Below are positions 24,541 through 32,148 of a DNA stretch of 64,000 bases, piece after piece. Within the stretch, counting starts at the first letter, position 1; the number at the start of each line of letters is the position of its first letter. The stretch covers positions 372,001 to 436,000 of the forward strand of contig NZ_JAPDOD010000002.1 of assembly GCF_027587205.1 (NCBI RefSeq), given 5' to 3'. Source of the stretch: Solirubrobacter ginsenosidimutans. GTDB taxonomy: Bacteria; Actinomycetota; Thermoleophilia; Solirubrobacterales; Solirubrobacteraceae. The notes beneath the pieces were generated by a model that did no database searches, was not told the DNA's origin, and worked only from the letters and a program-made list of their open reading frames with translations. A program made the position numbers and the translations under genes.

Positions 24541-26135
24541 CCCGCCGCCAGTTCGCGCAGCCGGAATTTCTGGATCTTGCCCGTGACGGTCATCGGGAAG
24601 CTCTCAACGATCCGCCAGTGGGCGGGGATCTTGAACGAGGCGATCCGCCCGCGGCAGGCGGCGACCAGGTCAGCCGCTGAGACCGAAGCGCCCGCCGCCG
24701 GCTTCACCCACGCCATGACCTCCTCGCCGTAGCGCTCGCTGGGCACGCCGATGACGTGGGCGTCGGCGACGGCCGGCAGCGCGTGCAGGAACTCCTCGAT
24801 CTCGCGCGGGTAGATGTTCTCGCCGCCGCGGATGATCATGTCCTTGATGCGCCCGACGATGCTCAGGTAGCCGTCGTCGTCCATCACCGCGAGGTCGCCG
24901 GTGTGCATCCAACCGTCCTCGTCGATCGCCCGGCGCGTGGCCTCCGGATCGTCCCAGTAGCCGAGCATCACGCTGTAGCCGCGCGTGCACTGCTCGCCCG
25001 CGACGCCGCGCGGGACGGTCTCGCCCGTCTCGGGGTCGACGACCTTCAGCTCGACGTGCGGGTGCACGCGGCCGACGGTCGACACGCGCTTGTCGACCGG
25101 GTCGTCCGGCGTCGTCTGCGTCGACAGCGGCGCGGTCTCGGTCATCCCGCACACGATCGCGACCTCGCCCATGTGCATGCGCGAGCGGACCGCCTTCATG
25201 ACCTCCACCGGGCACGGCGCGCCGCCCATCATCCCCGTCCGCAGGCTGGAGAGGTCATACAGGTCGAACCCCGGCTCGTCGAGCTCGGCGATGAACATGG
25301 TCGGCACGCCGTAGAGCGCCGTGCACCGCTCCGCCTCCACCGTCGCGAGCACGGTCGCGGGCTCGAATGACTCGCCCGGCACGACGATGCAGGCCCCGTG
25401 GGCGATGCACGCGAGGCTCCCGAGCACCATGCCGAAGCAGTGGTAGAAGGGCACCGGCACGCACACCCGCTCGTGCTGGCTGTAGCCCGCCCGGAGCCCG
25501 CTGAAGTACGCGTTGTTGAGGATGTTGCGGTGCGAGAGCGTCGCGCCCTTCGGGGCGCCGGTCGTGCCCGACGTGTACTGGATGTTGATCGCGTCGCCGG
25601 GGCGCAGGGCGAACTCCCGGGCGACCAATTCGTGCTCCGACACCATGTCGCCGTCGTCCAGGAAGCGCGACCAGTCGTCCTCGAGCACGATCGTCTCGCG
25701 CAGCGCCGGACACGCGCCGCGCACCTCGTCGAGCAGCGGCAGGTAGGCGGTGCCCCGGAACCCGCGGGCGAGCACCAGCAGGCTTACCCCGGCGGCGTTG
25801 AGCGCGTGCCGCAGCTCACCCGCCTTGTAGGCGGGGTTGATCGTGACGAGGATCGCGCCGACGCGTGCGGTCGCGTACTGGACGACGACCCACTCGAACC
25901 GGTTCGGCGCCCAGATGCCGACGCGGTCGCCTGCCCGTACGCCGTGGGCGATCAGCGCGCGCGCCGCCTGGTCGACCTCGCGCCAGAGCTCGGCGTACGT
26001 CGCGCGATAGCCCTGGTGCGGCACCACCAGCGCCTCGCGGTCGGGGAAGCGGGCGACGGTCCGGCGCAGCGCCGTGCCGATCGTCTCGTCGAGGAGGGGG
26101 ATGTCGGAGTGGCCGCGAGCGTAGGACAGATGCAT
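24537..26135 (-). CDS. AMP-dependent acyl-CoA synthetase/ligase
   Basis: This 532-aa ANL-superfamily enzyme activates a carboxylic acid as acyl-adenylate, then acyl-CoA. The P-loop-like motif is YTSGTTGAPKG. Further core motifs are YGVPTMF, GMTETAPLST, YWDDPEATRRAIDEDGWMHTGDLAVMDDDGYLSIVGRIKDMIIRGGENIYPREIEE-type hinge text, and the C-terminal catalytic Lys in MTVTGKIQKFRLRE. The length and start (SYARGHSDIPLLDETIG) resemble medium-chain/FadD35-like ligases. It is divergent from a TetR gene that carries an operator, so it is a plausible target of that regulator. Confidence 0.9.
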   Translation of the reverse strand: MHLSYARGHSDIPLLDETIGTALRRTVARFPDREALVVPHQGYRATYAELWREVDQAARALIAHGVRAGDRVGIWAPNRFEWVVVQYATARVGAILVTINPAYKAGELRHALNAAGVSLLVLARGFRGTAYLPLLDEVRGACPALRETIVLEDDWSRFLDDGDMVSEHELVAREFALRPGDAINIQYTSGTTGAPKGATLSHRNILNNAYFSGLRAGYSQHERVCVPVPFYHCFGMVLGSLACIAHGACIVVPGESFEPATVLATVEAERCTALYGVPTMFIAELDEPGFDLYDLSSLRTGMMGGAPCPVEVMKAVRSRMHMGEVAIVCGMTETAPLSTQTTPDDPVDKRVSTVGRVHPHVELKVVDPETGETVPRGVAGEQCTRGYSVMLGYWDDPEATRRAIDEDGWMHTGDLAVMDDDGYLSIVGRIKDMIIRGGENIYPREIEEFLHALPAVADAHVIGVPSERYGEEVMAWVKPAAGASVSAADLVAACRGRIASFKIPAHWRIVESFPMTVTGKIQKFRLRELAAG

Positions 26136-26244
26136 TGCTCAACGATCCCGTCGCAGCGCCGCCATCGCCATTGAGCACGCCGACCGTCGGTGGCGGACAA
26201 CCGCCATCCGTGGTCGAGCCACCCGGTGGAATAGCCGGATCCGC

Positions 26245-26275
26245 TTGACGGACCTTGTTTGTCCAACAGACAATG
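26245..26275 (+). promoter_or_regulatory. TetR-gene promoter with a 19-bp operator
   Basis: TTGACG (26245-26250) and GACAAT (26269-26274) are 18 bp apart. TTGTTTGT-CCA-ACAGACAA (26255-26273) is an inverted repeat with one mismatched pair between the two boxes. It lies in the spacer shared with the acyl-CoA ligase gene. Confidence 0.6.
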
Positions 26276-26881
26276 TTCGTCGTGACACCCTTTTCTCACC
26301 CCCGGGCGACCCGCGCCGCGGGGCAGCAGACCCGCCGCGCACTGCTCGACGCCGCCGGCCCGCTCTTCGCCGCGCGCGGCCTGGCGGGCGTCTCGCAGGC
26401 CGACATCGCGGCCGCCGCGGGCACGTTCCCGAGCCAGGTCACCTACTACTTCGGCAGCAAGGAGGCGCTGTTCGTCGAGGCCGCGTGCCGCGGCGTCCTG
26501 CGCGCGGCGACCGAGGTCGAGCGGGCGGGAGACCGGACGCGCACGCCGCGCACCTACGTCCGCGCGCTGGTCGACACCGCGCTCGCCTCACCCGCCCTGC
26601 TGACCTTCGTGGAGGCATCGCTGCTGGTGCGCCGCCGGCAGGAGCTGGCGCCGCGGGTGCGGGAGACGTTCGCGCGGTTGCACGCCGAGGGCGAGCGGGC
26701 GGTGGTGGAGAACCTCGCCAAACGCGGGTGGCAGATCCGCACCCACCCGGGCGAGGAGGCGCGCGGGTTCTGGGCCGCGATCCTCGGCGTCGCGCTCGAG
26801 AGCGCGGCGTCGGGCGAGGCCTTCAGCGCCGCCAGCGCCGACGCGACCGTCCAGCTCGTCCTGAGCCTCTACGCGCCATGA
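26273..26881 (+). CDS. TetR-family transcriptional regulator
   Basis: This 202-aa regulator has an N-terminal TetR helix-turn-helix: TRRALLDAAGPLFAARGLAGVSQADIAAAAGTFPSQVTYYFGSKEALF, followed by a helical ligand domain. The likely operator overlaps its own promoter, so autoregulation is expected. The predicted -10 box reaches 26274, so transcription would begin near 26281. In that case the true start may be GTG 26282, as a leaderless message, rather than ATG 26273. Its stop overlaps the start of the LuxR-type gene (ATGA at 26878-26881). Confidence 0.88.
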   Translation: MFVVTPFSHPRATRAAGQQTRRALLDAAGPLFAARGLAGVSQADIAAAAGTFPSQVTYYFGSKEALFVEAACRGVLRAATEVERAGDRTRTPRTYVRALVDTALASPALLTFVEASLLVRRRQELAPRVRETFARLHAEGERAVVENLAKRGWQIRTHPGEEARGFWAAILGVALESAASGEAFSAASADATVQLVLSLYAP

Positions 26882-27486
26882 GGATCGTGATCGCCGAACA
26901 CTCGTTGCTCGCGCGCGCCGGGCTCGTCCGCTTGGCCGAGGAGGCGGGGTTCGAGGTCGTCGCGGAGGCGGGCGACGGGGTCGAGCTGCTGCGCAAGGTC
27001 CGCGGCCACCGGCCGGACGTGGCGGTGCTCGGCGACGAGGCGCTGGCGGCGGCGCGCACGGTCCGCGCGGAGATGCCGTCGGTCGGCCTGCTGGTACTCG
27101 CCCACCAGGCCGATCCAGCGCAGCTCACCGGGCTCGGGAACACCGGCATCGGCTACCTGCTCCGTGACCGGATCTGCGAGCCCGGCCGCCTCACCGACGC
27201 GATCCGCGAGGTGGGGCGAGGCGGGTCGGTGCTCGATCCCCAGCTCGTCGGCCGGATGGTCGACCGGCGGCGCCGGGCCGACCCGTTCAGCGGCCTGACC
27301 CGGCGCGAGCGCGAGGTCCTCGCCGGCATGGCCGACGGTGAGAGCAACCGCGGCATCGCCTGCCGCCTCTTCCTGTCTGAACGGGCCGTGGAGCGCCACA
27401 TCACGGCGATCTTCGCCAAGCTCGCGGTGCCCGAAGACGGCCACCGCCGGGTGCTCGCCGTGCTCGCCTACCTACAAGCTGCCTAA
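26878..27486 (+). CDS. LuxR-family regulator with a degenerate receiver domain
   Basis: This 202-aa protein has the NarL/FixJ layout. A receiver-like domain runs from 1 to 125 (MRIVIAEHSLLARAGLVRLA), and a LuxR helix-turn-helix at about 138-200 (FSGLTRREREVLAGMADGESNRGIACRLFLSERAVERHITAIFAKL). The phospho-acceptor Asp is missing: the usual VxxxD is VAVLGD, with Gly at the key place. The acidic pair at the start is EH. It probably works without a histidine kinase. It is translationally coupled to the TetR gene. Its stop TAA interlocks with the convergent stop at 27483. Confidence 0.85.
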   Translation: MRIVIAEHSLLARAGLVRLAEEAGFEVVAEAGDGVELLRKVRGHRPDVAVLGDEALAAARTVRAEMPSVGLLVLAHQADPAQLTGLGNTGIGYLLRDRICEPGRLTDAIREVGRGGSVLDPQLVGRMVDRRRRADPFSGLTRREREVLAGMADGESNRGIACRLFLSERAVERHITAIFAKLAVPEDGHRRVLAVLAYLQAA

Positions 27487-28097
27487 CAGCCGGCGCCGCT
27501 CCACTCGCCGAAGCCGTCGTGGCTGAACTTCCACGCCGCGGCGCGGGCCTGCCACTTCGCGGAGTAGATCGACTTCGCGCCGACGCCCATGCGCGCCAGC
27601 GTGCTCGACCACGTCGACGGCAGGAACTGGTAGAGCCCGGTCGCTCCCGAGCCGCCGCCGTTGCGGGCGTACGGGCTCAGGCCGGATTCAGAGCGCGCGC
27701 AGGCGACGTTGTGGGCGAAGCTGCCGCCGTACGTACGGGTCGCGGAGCGGATGCAGTTGACGACCTTGCCCTGCGTGCAGTGATACAGCGTGCGCCAGCG
27801 CATGAGCCGGCGCTCGGTGTGCCGCGCCGCGACGGTGCCCCTGTGGCCCTGCTTCTGGCAGTGCCGCATCTTGGCGAGCCGGTGCTTCGCGCTGCGCGAG
27901 ACGCTCGCGCGGTGGAACACGCGGATGGCGTAGCGGTGGTGAGCGGAGACCGTGAAACCGTGGGTGCATCCGGCGGGCAGCGCCCGGGCCGGTGCGGCGG
28001 TGGTCGCCGGCGTATCGGCGGCGAGCGCGCTCGCCGTGCAGGCGAGCGTGATGGTGCAGCAGGCAGCCGCAAGGCTGCCGAGACGGCGGAACTGCAT
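27483..28097 (-). CDS. Secreted lysozyme-like/transglycosylase-domain protein
   Basis: This 204-aa protein has a signal peptide (RLGSLAAACCTITLACTASALA), a basic His/Arg-rich middle, and a C-terminal transglycosylase-like domain. That domain contains the catalytic Glu-like residue in CARSESGLSPYARNGGGSGATGLYQFLPSTW, followed by W.A.AA..F..DGFG.WSGAGC. Cysteines at both ends may form disulfides. It would cleave peptidoglycan glycan strands outside the cell. A 275-bp leader without genes precedes it. ATG 28097 is preferred over GTG 28112. Confidence 0.82.
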   Translation of the reverse strand: MQFRRLGSLAAACCTITLACTASALAADTPATTAAPARALPAGCTHGFTVSAHHRYAIRVFHRASVSRSAKHRLAKMRHCQKQGHRGTVAARHTERRLMRWRTLYHCTQGKVVNCIRSATRTYGGSFAHNVACARSESGLSPYARNGGGSGATGLYQFLPSTWSSTLARMGVGAKSIYSAKWQARAAAWKFSHDGFGEWSGAGC

Positions 28098-28373
28098 ATA
28101 TCCGGACCGCACGAAGTGCTGTCTTTGCCGCGGGGGCGTGTTTCAGCTGGCCCGGGCAGGAGCCTGCCGCTTATTCCCGTCCGTGACGGTCGCGCGTTCG
28201 CGCTGACCGGGGACGTGTGTCGCGCTGGGATGCTGTGCCCGTCGGGGGCGCACGGCAACGCAGCACTGGCGGCCTTCACGTGATCCTGTCTGTCCTCCTG
28301 GGTGTCGTAGTCAGTGACCGTCGCAGGGCGAGCGGTCAGGCGGTAATACGTATCGACACCCCGTCAAGAATGC

Positions 28374-29213
28374 TTAAGCCCGATCCCCCAAACCGGTGAC
28401 GAGGCAGTCGGACAGCGCGCTCGCCTGGGTGCCGTCCGGGTCCAGATCGGGATCGAAGACGGTGATCTGCACGCCGACCACGGGGCCCTCCAGGAGCGTG
28501 CGCAGGAGCGCCGAGAGCTCCTCGAAGGTCAGCCCGCCGGGAGCGGGGGAGTCGACCGCGGGCAGCAGTGCGCTGTCGAGCACGTCGGCGTCGACGTGGA
28601 CCCAGTACGGGACGGCCGGGACGACCGGTCCGCGCGCCCGCAGCTCGTCGAGTCCGAGCGCCGTGATGCCGGTCTCCGCCACCGCGGCGACCTCCTCCGG
28701 CCAGCGCTCGCGGTCGCCCATGTGCACCGTGTCCGCGTCGAGCACGTACGGCCCGAGCCCGTCGAGGTCGGACAGCTCCGCCTCCAGGCGCCCGGTGACG
28801 CCCGCGAGGTCCTCGCCCGCCACCGCACCGATCCCGCCGGACCAGCCGGGATGGCGGAAGTCGAGGTGCCCGTCGACGTGGACGAGCCCGTGCCGCGCCC
28901 GGCGCCGCAGCGCGAGCATCGCGCCGAGCAGGATGCTGCAGTCGCCGCCGAGCACCAGCGGGCGCGCGCCGGCGTCCACCAGTTCCCCCACCCGATCGGC
29001 CAAGACCCGCGTGTAGCCGCTCAGCGCCGCGCGGTTGACCGGGACCGAGACGTAGGCCGGCGCGTCGACCCGCCCGGCGTCCTGCGCCCCGAGGCGCTTG
29101 ACCAGCCCGCACGCTCGCAACGCGTCGGCGAGCCGCCGCACGCCCGGCTCAAGGCCCGGCGCGGGTGGGCGGAGCCCCAGGTTGCAGGGCGCGTCGAGGA
29201 CCGTGAACGTCAC
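28374..29213 (-). CDS. Arginase/agmatinase/formiminoglutamase (ureohydrolase) family protein
   Basis: This 279-aa protein has the binuclear-Mn fold. Metal motifs are GGDCSI, HVDGHLDFR (DGHxD in place of the usual DAHxD) and HVDADVLDS (the DxD motif). The family hydrolyses guanidino compounds such as arginine or agmatine to urea. The DGH variant and the ending (GVQITVFDPDLDPDGTQAS) are common in unassigned actinobacterial members, so the substrate is open. The GTG start overlaps the stop of the upstream Usp gene (GTGA at 29210-29213). Confidence 0.82.
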   Translation of the reverse strand: MTFTVLDAPCNLGLRPPAPGLEPGVRRLADALRACGLVKRLGAQDAGRVDAPAYVSVPVNRAALSGYTRVLADRVGELVDAGARPLVLGGDCSILLGAMLALRRRARHGLVHVDGHLDFRHPGWSGGIGAVAGEDLAGVTGRLEAELSDLDGLGPYVLDADTVHMGDRERWPEEVAAVAETGITALGLDELRARGPVVPAVPYWVHVDADVLDSALLPAVDSPAPGGLTFEELSALLRTLLEGPVVGVQITVFDPDLDPDGTQASALSDCLVTGLGDRA

Positions 29214-29677
29214 GCCGCCAGGTCGGGTCCGTCGTCGCGGCGAGGACGGTGGATGACGATCACGGGCACGTCGGCCTCGTGCATGACGTGGTTGGAGACC
29301 GAGCCGAGGACCGCCGCGGACACCCGCCCGCGGCCGCGCGAGCCCATGACGATCACGTCGTGCTCGCCGTCGCGGGCGGCGCGCAGGATCTCCCGTGCCG
29401 GGTCGCCATCGAGCAGGCGCGTGGTCAGCGAGAGGTCGTCCGGGACCTTGTCGGCCGCCGCGCGCAGGCGCAGGTCGAGCTCGGCCTGCTCAGAGTCGTG
29501 CACCCCCTGCATCCCGCCTGGCGCCTGCCACGAGAGCAGCGGCGGAGGCGGCACGACGGTCACGACGGCGAGGCGGGCATGCGACGCTTGGGCGAGCGCC
29601 ACGCCGTGCGCGAGCGCGAGCTCGGCGTCGAGAGATCCGTCGAAGGCGACCAGGACGTGACGGTAGCGCGGCGGCAC
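29210..29677 (-). CDS. Universal stress protein
   Basis: This 155-aa Usp begins YRHVLVAFDGSLDAELALAHGVALA and has the ATP loop GSRGRGRVSAAVLGSVSNHVMHEADVPVIVI. The Asp at the adenine pocket is present. GTG 29677 fits the frame; an upstream ATG at 29685 is out of frame. It is coupled to the ureohydrolase gene. It is the second clear ATP-type Usp in the window. Confidence 0.9.
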   Translation of the reverse strand: MPPRYRHVLVAFDGSLDAELALAHGVALAQASHARLAVVTVVPPPPLLSWQAPGGMQGVHDSEQAELDLRLRAAADKVPDDLSLTTRLLDGDPAREILRAARDGEHDVIVMGSRGRGRVSAAVLGSVSNHVMHEADVPVIVIHRPRRDDGPDLAA

Positions 29678-29712
29678 GGCTGCATCCTCGCACCAGCTAC
29701 GCTCGCCGTGCC

Positions 29713-30915
29713 ATGGACGATGTCACTCTCGCACGCTTCGCTGAGCTCGCCGTCGACTTCGGGGCCAACCTCCAGCCGGGGCAGATCGTCTCGCTGAGCG
29801 GGGCGCCGGGCAAGGAGCGGCTCGTCCGGGCGATCGCTGAACGGGCGTACGTCAAGGGCGCGAAGTTCGTCGATCTCGCCTGGTTCGACCCGTGGATCAA
29901 GCGCGCGCGGATCGAGTACGCGGCCGACGACACGATCGAGTACGTCCCGCCGTGGTACGGCGACCGGATCCTCGCGATCGGCCGCGAGCGCGGGGCCGCG
30001 ATCACGCTGAGCGGCCCGGTCGCGCCCGGCCTGATGGACGATCTGGACCCGGTGCGCTCCGGCCGTGACCGGCTGCCCGCGATCCGCGAGACCGGCGAGG
30101 TCGTCGGCCGGCGTCAGATCAACTGGACGATCCTCCCCGGCCCCACCGCCGCGTGGGCCGAGCTCGTGCACCCGGACCTCGAGCCCGACGCCGCGCTGGC
30201 CAAGCTCGAAGAGCAGCTGCTGCACGTGCTGCGCCTGGACGAGGAGGACCCGGTCAGCGCCTGGAAGGCCCGCGCCGACCGGCTCGTGGAGGTGGCTCGC
30301 AAGCTCACGGAGCGCCGCTTCGACGCGCTGCACTACACGGGTCCCGGCACCGACTTCACCGTCGGGCTGCTGCAGGCCGTCCAGTGGCAGGCCGCGCGCT
30401 TCTCGACCGCCGACGGCATCCCGCACATGCCGAACCTCCCGACCGAGGAGGTCTTCACCTCGCCCGACCCGACCCGGGTCGACGGCGTGGTCTCCGCGAG
30501 CAAGCCGCTCGTCCTGATCGACGGCACCGTCGTCCGCGACCTCGTGGTCAAGTTCGAGAAGGGGCGCGTCGCCCGGCTGGACTCCTCGACCGCCCAGGAG
30601 ACGATGCGCACGATCATCACCCGCGACGACGGCGCCGCGCGCCTCGGCGAGGTGGCGCTCGTGGACCGCGAAGGCCGCATCGGCGCCCTCGACACCGTCT
30701 TCTACGACACGCTGATCGACGAGAACGCGGCCTCCCACATCGCCCTCGGCCGCGCCTTCCCGTTCCTCACCGACGACGAGGAAACGGCCTCGCGGATGAA
30801 CGAGTCCGACATCCACATCGACTTCATGATCGGCCGCCCCGACCTCACGGTCACGGGCATCACGACCGACGGCGACCGGGTGCCGGTGTTGGTCGACGGA
30901 ACCTGGCAAATCTAG
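29713..30915 (+). CDS. M29-family metalloaminopeptidase (AmpS-like)
   Basis: This 400-aa protein matches the thermophilic aminopeptidase T/AmpS family: RFAELAVDFGANLQPGQIVSL, WFDPWIKRARIEYA, HYTGPGTDFTVGL, PNLPTEEVFTSPDPTRVDGVV, and the metal-ligand regions LGEVALVDREGRIG and NAASHIALGRAFP followed by SDIHIDFMIG. These enzymes remove N-terminal residues with two Co or Zn ions. It is probably cytosolic (no signal peptide). ATG 29713 starts 35 bp from the divergent Usp gene. tRNA-Ser(GGA) follows 25 bp after the stop. Confidence 0.9.
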   Translation: MDDVTLARFAELAVDFGANLQPGQIVSLSGAPGKERLVRAIAERAYVKGAKFVDLAWFDPWIKRARIEYAADDTIEYVPPWYGDRILAIGRERGAAITLSGPVAPGLMDDLDPVRSGRDRLPAIRETGEVVGRRQINWTILPGPTAAWAELVHPDLEPDAALAKLEEQLLHVLRLDEEDPVSAWKARADRLVEVARKLTERRFDALHYTGPGTDFTVGLLQAVQWQAARFSTADGIPHMPNLPTEEVFTSPDPTRVDGVVSASKPLVLIDGTVVRDLVVKFEKGRVARLDSSTAQETMRTIITRDDGAARLGEVALVDREGRIGALDTVFYDTLIDENAASHIALGRAFPFLTDDEETASRMNESDIHIDFMIGRPDLTVTGITTDGDRVPVLVDGTWQI

Positions 30916-30940
30916 TTCGCGCTAGCCTGTCGCCGTCGTT

Positions 30941-31027
30941 GGAGAGGTGCCGGAGCGGCTGAACGGGCACGACTGGAAATCGTGTGACGGGGAAACTCGT
31001 CCGGGGGTTCGAATCCCCCTCTCTCCG
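30941..31027 (+). tRNA. tRNA-Ser(GGA)
   Basis: The 87-nt class II tRNA has acceptor GGAGAGG, the anticodon stem-loop CACGA-CTGGAAA-TCGTG (anticodon GGA), a long variable arm and a T loop TTCGAAT. The 3' strand TCTCTCC makes one G-U pair; the discriminator is G and CCA is not encoded. Confidence 0.95.
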
Positions 31028-31049
31028 TAGGAGTTTCTATCCTCGCGCT

Positions 31050-31370
31050 GTGAGCCACCCGCCCGTCAGCGTGCACGCAGACATCCCCGACGGCCTGCCG
31101 GGGCGCGAGTTGATCGTCGCCGGTCTCGACGACCTGCGTGCCGGGCGCGACACCGTCGAGGCGATGCTGGTCGCGACCGGGGCGCCGCGTCTGCGCGCCT
31201 GCGGTATCGACGTTCCAGGAGTCGACCGGCCCGACTCGGGCCTACGGATGTACAAGTTGCTCGGCGAACGCGGCGCACCGGGCGCCTACGGCACCTACAA
31301 CGCGCTGCGCAGGCGGTTGAGTTCGTTCCTGGTCTCGTTGGAACAAGATGCGCGCCGAAGCCACCGCTGA
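31050..31370 (+). CDS. Hypothetical 106-aa protein next to tRNA-Ser(GGA)
   Basis: The frame from GTG 31050 encodes SHPPVSVHADIPDGLPGREL, IVAGLDDLRAGRDTVEAMLV and a helical C-terminus with KLLGERGAPGAYGTYNALRR. Adjacent genes of this type often pair with nucleotidyltransferase genes in actinobacteria, and a broken one follows here. I recognise no family with certainty. It has no signal peptide. The last 23 nt overlap the truncated ORF at 31348. Confidence 0.5.
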   Translation: MSHPPVSVHADIPDGLPGRELIVAGLDDLRAGRDTVEAMLVATGAPRLRACGIDVPGVDRPDSGLRMYKLLGERGAPGAYGTYNALRRRLSSFLVSLEQDARRSHR

Positions 31371-31483
31371 ACGCACGCTTGCGCTGCTCACAGAACTCGG
31401 CCGTGCCACCAGCGGTGCCCGCTTGTATCTGACCGGCGGCCGGGAGGCTCGCCGCCCAGGTCACCGCAGCGCTTCCGGGCTAG
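31348..31483 (+). pseudogene. Truncated, probable nucleotidyltransferase-family gene remnant
   Basis: The first 30 codons (MRAEATAERTLALLTELGRA, then ARLYLTGG) look like the start of DUF6036-type nucleotidyltransferases, where LTGG is normally followed by the catalytic region. Here it is followed by unrelated REARRPGH. In the +1 frame the next bases read AGRLAAQVTAALPG and stop at 31481-31483, which resembles a normal C-terminus. The simplest reading is an internal deletion plus frameshift near 31438. The assignment rests on a short stretch. Confidence 0.35.
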
Positions 31484-31528
31484 AGCGCGTGGGCTCACAC
31501 CCGGTGGAAGCGTCCCTGCGGTTCCTCG

Positions 31529-31783
31529 TTAGCGGTCGATGCGCAGGTTGACCGAGCCGCCGGGTACGGCGGACACGGTCACGGTCGCGTCTCCGACCGC
31601 GAACTGGTGGGCGGGACCTTGCCCGCCGGAGACGCCGAGCGCGACCGCGGCGTCCATGCCGTCGCGGAGTTCGCGCGCCGCGGCCGCGTCGAGCTTCAGG
31701 CGGGCGGGCGGGCCGCTCGGAGCGGGGACCACGAGGGTCGTGGTGCCGTCGCCATTGGCCTCGAAAGTGAACGGTGCGCTCAT
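31529..31783 (-). CDS. Hypothetical 84-aa protein
   Basis: The frame from ATG 31783 encodes a small beta-rich protein (FTFEANGDGTTTLVVPAPSG; QFAVGDATVTVSAVPGGSVN) without signal peptide, cysteines or membrane helix. No family is recognised. It has coding-like codon use and sits alone in the disturbed region between the tRNA gene and the aldehyde dehydrogenase operon. Confidence 0.5.
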   Translation of the reverse strand: MSAPFTFEANGDGTTTLVVPAPSGPPARLKLDAAAARELRDGMDAAVALGVSGGQGPAHQFAVGDATVTVSAVPGGSVNLRIDR

Positions 31784-31880
31784 CGGTAAGACCGTACCGC
31801 GCAGCGCGCGCCAATCAGGTTTGTCGCTGCGCGAACCACGGCCCAGCGCCGCCTAGGCATCCCGTAGATGCGACCAGGCG

Positions 31881-32148
31881 ATGTCGCGCATCCTCGCGCG
31901 TAACGGCGGCAAGGACGACGACGACGTGGAGACCGGCGGCGTCGCACTGCTCACCGAGCCTGAGACGGAGATGACGGAGACCGAGCCCGACGAGACGGAG
32001 ACCGCGGCGGAGGTCGAGACCGTTGTCGCGAAGACGCTCGAGGAGTCACCGGTCGAGACCGAAGAAGAAGCCCGGCGAAAAGCAAGGCGGAGGAACTCGA
32101 TTGTCCGGGACGGCGATCGTGTGGCACATCCCGAACGGGCCCGGCTAG
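31881..32148 (+). pseudogene. Small acidic protein gene with two apparent 1-nt deletions
   Basis: From ATG 31881 the frame reads MSRILARNGGKDDDDVETGG and a Glu/Thr-rich acidic stretch ending ETEEEA. It then drifts into a frame that runs antisense through the next gene. Adding one C at the CCC run (32071-32073) restores PAKSKAEELDCPG. Adding one G at the GGG run (32107-32109) then gives TAIVWHIPNGPG and a stop at 32146-32148. That stop shares CTAG with the convergent dehydrogenase stop. The pattern suggests sequence errors or a recently broken gene. Family unknown. Confidence 0.4.

Noticed and set aside
28098..28373. Possible riboswitch (c-di-AMP ydaO type) in the 275-bp leader of the lysozyme-like gene.
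   Set aside because: The minus strand has GACAGCACTTCGT near the 3' end, reminiscent of the ydaO 3' segment, and such switches precede cell-wall hydrolases in actinobacteria. The 5' core motifs of that class (GGGGGAACC, GGGGUGAAUC) are absent, so no riboswitch is called.
29210..29213. Repeated GTGA/ATGA four-base overlaps as a sequence signal.
   Set aside because: They are ordinary stop-start overlaps of coupled genes in compact genomes. Useful for choosing starts, not a new feature.
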